Of a stretch of 14,448 bases of DNA, positions 8,865 through 14,448 are shown piece after piece. Position 1 is the stretch's first letter, and each line of letters starts with the position of its first letter. Location: the NCBI GenBank assembly GCA_002284615.2, contig MU070506.1:47333-61780 (forward strand), written 5' to 3'. Source of the DNA: Dunaliella salina. Taxonomy: Eukaryota; Chlorophyta; Chlorophyceae; Chlamydomonadales; Dunaliellaceae. A model generated the notes under the pieces. That model was given only the letters and a program-made list of their open reading frames with translations. It made no database searches and was not told where the DNA came from. Made by a program: the position numbers and the translations under genes.

Positions 8865-9240
8865 AGCTACCCAGATGCGGTAATGGAACCATTGTTGTGA
8901 TCCCAGAACCAGGCAGATCATTGAAATCAATTTGATAGATCAGATGAAGCCTTTGACACTCACAAGGCCACCAAGCTTGCTCTGAAGCTTCATGCTCATT
9001 CTGTCCAATACTACCGGAACCAGTACCAGACGAGCTCTCCAGAAAACCTCTTTCAACTCTCATCAACAAGATCAGGCACGGGCTACTGCTAGTAACCCTC
9101 CTGATCTGACTTCTTTCTTCAGTTCTCTTGGTGAAGGAGATACATGGTGCCTTGACCCTAGTTATCCTCTTTTCCTTTATTGATATAGGAAGTGTTTTCA
9201 CAGCCTGCATAGTCTTTCTTTTCTCCTTGGTTAATTTATT
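8865..9240 (+). mobile_element. Retroelement copy 6, 3'-terminal fragment
   Basis: A decayed start YPDAV (about 8868) may be the RPDAI motif. It is followed by HKATKLALKLHAHSVQYY (8963-9016) and, after a frameshift, RATASNPPDLTSFF (about 9078-9120). These match the C-terminal helix and the end of the family protein in copies 3 and 5. The 3' untranslated tail (about 9120-9240) aligns by eye with copy 5, ending in a T/C-rich stretch. It is much shorter than copy 3 and has an internal deletion after PDA. Confidence 0.6.
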
Positions 9241-9533
9241 GTCTATCATATGACAGTGGTCAATGTGCGCTGTCCAGAAACTCCAGCCCCGGAGCCTGAG
9301 AGATTGAGCTCCAAAACCATGAACACACCGGGAAAAGGCAACTCTAGTAAGGTAGTACGGAAGTATCTCTCAGCAATGACCACACAAGACTCCCACTCTC
9401 TCCAGCTGAATGGTGGATCGATCCGATGATTATTTTTTGTGCCAGATGAATTGTGACAACAAGGTGTCCCATGGTTTTTTCTCAATTGATTCATGTTCAT
9501 AGTATGCATGTCCCCACCAATAACGAGCTGCCT
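9241..9533. other. 3' flank of the HDDC2-like gene
   Basis: This sequence lies downstream of the stop codon of the minus-strand HD-domain gene and should hold its 3' untranslated region and polyadenylation site. I did not find a TGTAA signal on the minus strand here. No other gene is evident. Confidence 0.4.
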
Positions 9534-10593
9534 CTAGCTTTTGTCATCTGCTGTCCCGTCCCCCTGTTTTTTGCTTTTCCTGCGTGCCCTCAGCTCATCC
9601 GCCCAGGCTTTCCTGAGGTCAATGCACAAAGCAAATGCATTTTTAAGTGCAGCAAAATAGAGAGATCGTGCTTACTCGAGCTGCAGAGAGCCAGTGGCAC
9701 TTACCCTAAGGGCGTCTTGAACACATTCTCTGTGGCATCAAAAAACTCTTGCAAGTTCAAATCAGGCTGTGCAGTCTCGTACTCATACGCCTGCAAGCAT
9801 TCATGCAAGACCCCACTGTTCAGATTCTTCCAGCCTTTCAAACAAAAGAGTCCTACAAAGCAGAGTGATAGAAGCACGAAGGGCAAAACCAAAGTTTGCA
9901 TGGCAGACCTCACCTGCATGATCATCTCCAGCTTGTCTAAGTCCTTCACCCATTGTGCTTCAGGTGTCTGTGCTGCTTCGTACTCGCGCCACAATGTGCC
10001 CACCTGTGGGGACAAGTGCGTACCGTCCACATTCCCCTCTTTTTAAACTCAACAATGTTAGAATGAAAGACAATTCAGGCCTGAGCTCTGACAGGATTTG
10101 GTCACCATTGCTGCCCATGCAATTCTAGGCCATAGACGGCAACCTTGAACCTGACACTCTGTACCAAGCTGTGCTTGAAATCTAGGCTGCTCCGAATGAG
10201 TAGGAAGAGCAGCACGTTCTTGGCTAGCTGTGTTACGTGCGCATGTTCGGCTCATAAAGCTAGTCAGATGATGGATCTGCATGGACAGGCTGAAGAGCAT
10301 GCTCATACTGAGTCAGAGTCAACTTCAGTAGTATGATCATCTTGTGCGCATAAAGGCCGCCGGAGATGTGGCTCAAAGGCAGATGTGTGAGGACCCTGTG
10401 AGAGATTGTCCACCCTCACAGAGGGGCCTCAGCGAGGCTGCAGCAGAGGGGACAAACCTTGATGCTGATAGTCATGAACTTGAGCATGTGCTCAGAGGGC
10501 CCACAACAAAATTCGAAGTTGGCCACAAGGCCCTCCAGAGCAGCATATGCCCCTTGCATGACAGAGATTGCTTGTGCTGAGGGACGGCAAATA

Positions 10594-10628
<35 letters not shown>

Positions 10629-10629
10629 N

Positions 10630-10702
<73 letters not shown>

Positions 10703-13503
10703 ACATGTAAGTATGTATAATTATAATTCCATTTTATATACATATGTGTGTTTATGTACATATCAAATACAAACTCAGCTTCCTATAAGGATTTCGCAGA
10801 ACCTCGCTTTCATGCCTCTCCCCCAAATAGCAATTTTCACAATCTCCAGTTCATGTCTTTTTTTCCCAGAGGCCCAGCCCTTCAAGAGGCCTGTGGCCTT
10901 CCAGCATGCGAGGGCCCATGTGGAGAAAAATTCTTTCTATTTTCAAATCAAATGCCTGCATTCATGCCATGGTTCACTTGACTGCACTCAAGCGTTCTTC
11001 AAACTTGAAATAAAATCGAACAGTTTGCAAACTGATGTCAAAAGTGTTGCAGTTGCAGTTTGCACACTAATGTTTTGTGCCCTTGCAACTGTTCTCTAAT
11101 TACTTCATTCCCTGATGCATCCTCATAATAAGCAAATGCTTGAGGGCAGGTGGGTTTGGGACAATAGCCTTGTCGCTGAACTGTACTTGAAACCCCGACT
11201 GTTGCTGGTCAGGTGCTGCTCCTTCAAGCTGTTGCGCTGGAGGTCTTGATGAAACTTCATAGCGCTGAACATGCGTCCATCGGCAACTGATCCTTACATC
11301 AGGCTTGGCACCTTGACCATCACAAATTTTGCCCCCTTCACCCATGCCCCATATCGCCGGCCATGGTATACCTCCAATTGCTATGCTCTCCAGAGCTTTC
11401 TTGCAGAGAAAAAAGAGGGGGACCCTCTGTTGTACTCATTATTTAACTCATCTCTGCTTGAGCTTGCTGCATGAAGGTGTGCTCCTGGGCTGCAAAAGGG
11501 TTTGCACCCTGCATCCACCTTCCCTCTGCATTCATCCCTTTATCAGTGAGCCAATGCTGGCGGTGGGTCTGCCCCTTGGGAGATAAAGCTCTTCTTTGTA
11601 CCATTGCTCGCCTAAAAAAAAACTGTGGGTTGGGCCCACAGCACCCAGCTTCAACATGTATGCCCCATCACTCTGGTCCTTTCTGACCCATGCCTTCTTA
11701 TTGGGATTTTCATCAACATCATCACTCATTTGCAAAAGTCTAGAAGAAAAGTGAACTACTGGACTTCAAAGGTGCCCAAGGACCCTTTCAGGCCTTCGAA
11801 AGGGCCTTCGACCGGAAGAGAGGCCTCGTCGCCACACAGGGACTCCCGGACAACCTGCAGAAGCTGATATCATGTCGATGTAATAAGTCGGGAAAGTCTG
11901 TTCTCGTGCCGGTAGACATGGTTTGTCGAGATAAAGGAAGCACTGAGACACACACGTATGTGCATATATACACATATATACATGTGTATGTTTATTTAGT
12001 GATATACATAACTAAATATATATGTTCATTTGTATATGTATACACCTTTGCCACATTTTTATACATGGCGTATGTATGTATAAGACATATGTGTGCAATT
12101 GTGTGCATACATATCTGCGTGAATGAATGTAATAAGGCATACAAACAGCCACACCTCAATCCATTTGGCAGTAAGAAATGACTATTCCAATAAATACGCG
12201 CCAGAATATACATGCATGTGTGCATACACGTATCTGTACTTATTATAACTGAAAAACCCATACACGGATGGCCAACCCTACCTATGCTTGCTGGAGACCC
12301 ATAAAAAAGCGGAAATAACTCCGCACCTCATTAGCTGCTGCAGTGCCAGCTCCGAGCATCTGCTCCATCTGTATGATGGCGTTCTCCTCCAGCCGCTTCT
12401 TCTCTTCTTTGGAAATCTGTGGATGTTTGCAAGCAAAGAATGAAATCATGGGGCGTGTGGAATAGAATGTGCATGCCTTGTCCTCCACGCAAGTAAAGGC
12501 GCTAAGTTGAGCTCACCTTGCAATGGGGAGTGATGTCGCCCACGATAGCTTCTGCTACATCATGAACAATGGACATTTTAATGCACCTGCCACAGGGACA
12601 TAACTGTGTCATTTACTCCTGGCCGGAAAAAGTTGGGGGGGGGTCAACATTTGTACTGCAGAAAACAAGGGAAATTCACCTATTTTGGTCCACCCCAGTG
12701 TCTCCAGCGATGAGAGACATCAAACTCATGCGGTACATGTGGTCTACAAGTGTCAGGAAAAAAAGGGAGCAGACTGAGGCGTGCAAGGGGAAGAATGGTG
12801 GGTTGGCTATCACCAAATGCAGGGGAAACAAGTCATAGTTGCATCCATGCAACTGCTGCGCACCAGCGCTGTGTTTTCACAGGTTTGCATGTGCATGCAG
12901 GAAGCCAGCTTGCCAGAAACTGCTCGATGTAAGTGCATGCTCGCGTTGAATGGCAAAATCATGTTAGATGAAGTGCGATGCACTTTTCGGCCAAACCCAT
13001 TTTTCCCTAGACTTGTCGTCCTCATCTTCCTCACCAGCTATGGATTCTGGACCATGAACGTTGCGCAGGACCCAACCTGTCCGCTTGTTAGTCTGCATGG
13101 TGGACAGCAAGGTTCGGGAATCAGCCGCTAGGGGCAAATATGCCCACACTCTGTGCTGTGCTGTGCTCGCTGAAACACAGCTTTCTCATTGAGCACCAGC
13201 AGTGGAGTCCTCACAACACACCTTTAGGTTGGAGGCCAGAAGCAAGAAGTTCAGAGCGCTTGCAGGTGATGGGGAAGCTTTTGGAGCATCGCCATTGTTG
13301 TTTGGACCAGGAGGGGTGCTTGAGGCGCAGGGAACCTGTAATGCATAGTGCATGAGAGTGAGGTATGACAAGGAGCTCTGACTGGCCATCAAGCTCTACT
13401 TGGCCAGGGGCCGTGGCAACTTAGCCCCCCCTACCATGCTGCTTGTGCGAGAAGTGAGCTTGGAGGTGGTGCAATACGTGAGCTTCCTGCCTGCTGCCAG
13501 CAT
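9534..13503 (-). CDS. HDDC2: HD-domain 5'-deoxynucleotidase, HDDC2/YfbR family, nine exons
   Basis: It probably removes phosphate from 5'-deoxynucleoside monophosphates, a pool-cleaning role. The minus-strand exons are 13503-13435, 13335-13222, 13092-13035, 12743-12680, 12586-12517, 12416-12327, 10003-9914, 9790-9705 and 9612-9534 (stop TAG). All introns are GT-AG and phases agree, giving 720 nt and 239 residues. Conserved blocks are RTGWVLRNV (65-73), DHMYRM (81-86), [12 protein letters not shown] (109-120), LWREYE (159-164) and DLDKLEMI (176-183). The metal ligands H82, H110-D111 and D178 are all present. W68 matches the Trp that favours deoxy substrates in E. coli YfbR. The first exon plus the Pro/Ser-rich second exon add a leader, [16 protein letters not shown] onward, that looks organellar (inference). 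Intron 6 is 2323 nt while the others are 92-291. Reading through intron 1 meets a stop after 12 codons. The first exon is the least certain. Confidence 0.9.
10425..10594 (-). other. Unrecognised exon-like open stretch in intron 6
   Basis: The minus strand reads [18 protein letters not shown] and then [19 protein letters not shown], with a composition like coding sequence, and then runs out into the CA array on one side and a stop on the other. I do not recognise a family. It could be a gene fragment carried in by a repeat, or chance. Confidence 0.25.
10595..10705. repeat. (CA)n microsatellite with one ambiguous base
   Basis: About 50 CA units run from 10595 to 10697, with an N at 10629, then degenerate into TACACACATG. 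The array lies in intron 6, so the gene's transcript would carry (GU)n. The N suggests that the array length is not reliably resolved. Confidence 0.97.
10713..11090. other. Intron sequence, nothing recognised
   Basis: Unique-looking, moderately AT-rich DNA inside intron 6. A 128-codon open frame on the plus strand (10713-11099) has no motif, repeat or homologue in the window, and I do not treat it as a gene. Confidence 0.4.
11100..11740 (-). pseudogene. Unrecognised broken open reading stretch in intron 6
   Basis: On the minus strand an ATG-started piece ([18 protein letters not shown], from 11729) stays open to 11532. A second piece with [16 protein letters not shown] and [19 protein letters not shown] runs from 11345 to a stop at 11100. 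Between them are several stops. The residue composition looks like protein, but no family is recognised. It may be a captured gene fragment or a decayed mobile element inside the intron. Confidence 0.3.
11761..11940 (+). other. Exon-like G/C-rich island, possible reverse transcriptase fragment
   Basis: One plus-strand frame reads [20 protein letters not shown], then [17 protein letters not shown], and continues to [16 protein letters not shown]. The order D-F-K-x-A ... AFDR ... GLPDNLxxLI resembles reverse transcriptase palm motif 2 of LINEs, with a partly duplicated stretch in the middle. The evidence is one short segment, so it is only a candidate. Confidence 0.3.
11945..12260. repeat. AT-rich alternating purine-pyrimidine degenerate repeat
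   Basis: Imperfect runs of TA, CA and TG dinucleotides (TATATACACATATATACATG and similar) alternate over about 300 bases in intron 6. It is a decayed microsatellite cluster. No gene is present. Confidence 0.7.
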
Positions 13504-13624
13504 CTCAGGTTAAAAGGAAAAAACTGTAACGGTTGATATACCAATTGAGTTAAAAAGGATCTGAACTCACTGGTGACAGGCCAAAAAAAATAGACACAAG
13601 AATTGATAAGAACGTTTATGTCCC

Positions 13625-13646
13625 TGATTGGACGGTGATTGGACGG
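13625..13646 (-). promoter_or_regulatory. Tandem 11-bp repeat with two CCAAT boxes
   Basis: TGATTGGACGG occurs twice head to tail (13625-13635 and 13636-13646). Each copy contains ATTGG, the reverse of CCAAT. An 11-bp period places the two boxes on the same face of the helix. CCAAT boxes bind NF-Y-type factors and are common in bidirectional promoters. A role here is inferred. Confidence 0.5.
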
Positions 13647-13698
13647 TGCGAGGGAGACGATCGGCCCGCTTCTGTTGAGCGTTGAGTGGTGCTCAAAC

Positions 13699-13722
13699 AT
13701 GTGTACATTTGAAAAAAACTAG
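13699..13722 (+). other. Possible upstream ORF of RPI (7 codons)
   Basis: ATG at 13699 opens a seven-residue frame (MCTFEKN) ending in TAG, 22 bases before the RPI start and out of frame with it. It matters only if transcription starts upstream of it. Confidence 0.35.
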
Positions 13723-13744
13723 AGGGAATTTCAGGAAACCGAGC

Positions 13745-14442
13745 ATGGCATCCCTGACCGCAAAGGGCCTGTCTGCCGCCCCACTCACCCGTAGCATCAA
13801 GCCAGCTGCCCCTGTGACCGCCAAGAGGAGCGTGGCGATGAAGGCAGTCAGCAAGCAGGATGAGTTGAAGATCCAGGTGATTTTTCCTTGTTCATCATGC
13901 TTGCATGCTCCCTCATCATCCCTTTTCTTCTCTCGGGATAAAGTTCCCACCACCCTGGAACTGATCCCGAGCATCCGTGTCGTGCCGTCTGCGACAACCC
14001 ACACACCCATCCATCCCTTCGTCCTTGTCTCTACGCACAGGCTGCGCACAAGGCCGTGGAGTACGTCCAATCGGACATGGTGGTGGGCCTGGGCACCGGC
14101 TCCACCGCTGCCTTCGCCGTGGAGCGCATCGGGCAGCTTCTGAAGGAGGGGCAGCTGAAGAACATCATTGGCGTGCCCACCTCCATCCGCACACTGGAGC
14201 AAGCGAAGGCGCTGGGCATCCCTCTGGCCACTCTGGACGAGCAGCCCAAGCTGAACGTCGCCATCGACGGCGCTGACGAGGTGGACAACAACTTGGACGT
14301 GGTGAAGGGGCGCGGGGGTGCCTTGCTGCGCGAGAAGATGGTGGAGCTGGCAGCCGATAAGTTTGTGTGCATCGTGGACGACTCCAAGATGGTGTCCGGC
14401 CTGGGGGGCTCCAAGCTGGCCATGCCCGTGGAGATTGTGCAG
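13745..14442 (+). CDS. RPI: Plastid ribose-5-phosphate isomerase A, exons 1-2 (3' partial)
   Basis: It interconverts ribose 5-phosphate and ribulose 5-phosphate in the Calvin and pentose phosphate cycles. Exon 1 is 13745-13876 and exon 2 is 14041-14442. The second donor GTGTGT starts at 14443 and the rest lies outside. The 178 visible residues include GLGTGSTAAF (60-69, phosphate-binding loop), DGADEVD (120-126) with catalytic D120 and D123, K133 and E142 in KGRGGALLREK, and DDSK (157-160). These match D81, D84, K94 and E103 of E. coli RpiA. Residues 1 to about 33 (MASLTAKGLSAAPLTRSIKP onward) are rich in Ala, Ser, Thr, Lys and Arg with almost no acidic residues, a plastid transit peptide. 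The first in-frame ATG is at 13745. Codons favour G/C at the third position, unlike the repeats to the left. It diverges from HDDC2. Confidence 0.95.
13877..14040 (+). other. Intron 1 of RPI
   Basis: A 164-nt phase-0 intron with GTGATT at the donor and a pyrimidine-rich acceptor ending in CACAG. It separates the leader-bearing exon from the enzyme core: residue 44 is Gln and residue 45 is Ala. Confidence 0.9.
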
Positions 14443-14448
14443 GTGTGT

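Larger units (their letters stand above)
10004..12326 (-). other. Oversized intron 6 of the HDDC2-like gene
   Basis: It is bounded by GTGCGG (12326 downward) and CCACAG (ending at 10004) on the minus strand, both phase 0. The exons on either side join without loss relative to HDDC2 proteins: NE from exon 6 leads directly to VGTLWREYE in exon 7. Its extra length is therefore inserted DNA. It contains a (CA)n array, an AT-rich alternating repeat and several unexplained open stretches. No tRNA or snoRNA was recognised. Confidence 0.8.
13504..13744. promoter_or_regulatory. Shared divergent promoter spacer of HDDC2 and RPI
   Basis: Only 241 bp separate the two start codons, which point away from each other. 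Both promoters and 5' untranslated regions must lie in or near this stretch. It contains CCAAT at 13541 on the plus strand and two further CCAAT boxes on the minus strand in the tandem repeat at 13625-13646. No clear TATA box was seen at a convincing position. Confidence 0.6.

Noticed and set aside
8383..9249. 288-codon minus-strand open frame
   Set aside because: It spans the DNA transposon-like element and, antisense, retroelement copy 6. It shows no motif, and the plus strand explains most of the DNA.
10459..10710. Open frames encoding Thr-His or Cys-Val repeats
   Set aside because: They are only translations of the (CA)n array.
10004..12326. A missing HDDC2 exon in the long intron
   Set aside because: Exon 6 and exon 7 join in phase and match the family length without a gap.
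13693..14423. Minus-strand open frames of 169 and 130 codons opposite RPI
   Set aside because: They are antisense to well-supported RPI exons and contain no domain.
1..14448. CRISPR array, prokaryotic operons, tRNA or rRNA genes
   Set aside because: No spaced identical repeats, ribosome-binding sites or cloverleaf structures were seen, and spliced genes show nuclear eukaryotic DNA.

Overview
The window is nuclear DNA of a eukaryote, most likely a green alga. At the right edge is a ribose-5-phosphate isomerase with a plastid-type leader. Both real genes are split by GT-AG introns, and the RPI exons are rich in G/C at third codon positions. The left two thirds is filled with decayed retroelement copies. 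I cannot name the species.

Repeat region (about 1-9240). I can follow at least six degraded copies of one retroelement family in both orientations: copy 1 (+, about 100-3620), copy 2 (-, about 3630-5005), copy 3 (+, about 5012-6740), copy 4 (-, about 6840-7290), copy 5 (+, about 7740-8165) and copy 6 (+, about 8865-9240). Pieced together by function, the family protein runs: a PHD-like Cys/His cluster, a long unassigned stretch, an RNase H domain (Asp-Glu-Asp-Asp pattern), a CCHC knuckle (C-x2-C-x7-H-x4-C), then an R-P-D ... (E)-x-(K/R) block resembling the restriction-like endonuclease of R2/Dualen-type LINEs. No reverse transcriptase motif is visible in any copy. All copies carry stops and frameshifts, so none is functional. 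Between copies 5 and 6 sits a 576-bp element with 21-bp terminal inverted repeats, probably a non-autonomous DNA transposon.

Single-copy region (about 9530-14448). Two genes diverge from a shared 241-bp spacer. On the minus strand, nine exons (13503 down to 9534) encode a 239-residue HD-domain 5'-deoxynucleotidase of the HDDC2/YfbR family with a complete H...HD...D metal site. It has a basic, Ser/Thr-rich N-terminus that may target an organelle. Its sixth intron is 2323 nt, against 92-291 nt for the others, and holds a long (CA)n tract, an AT-rich alternating repeat and some unexplained exon-like pieces. On the plus strand, the first two exons of plastid ribose-5-phosphate isomerase start at 13745 and run off the window. 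The spacer holds a tandem 11-bp repeat with two CCAAT boxes.

The two genes need not share a pathway: one serves nucleotide pool cleaning, the other the Calvin/pentose phosphate cycles. Their start codons are close enough to share promoter DNA.
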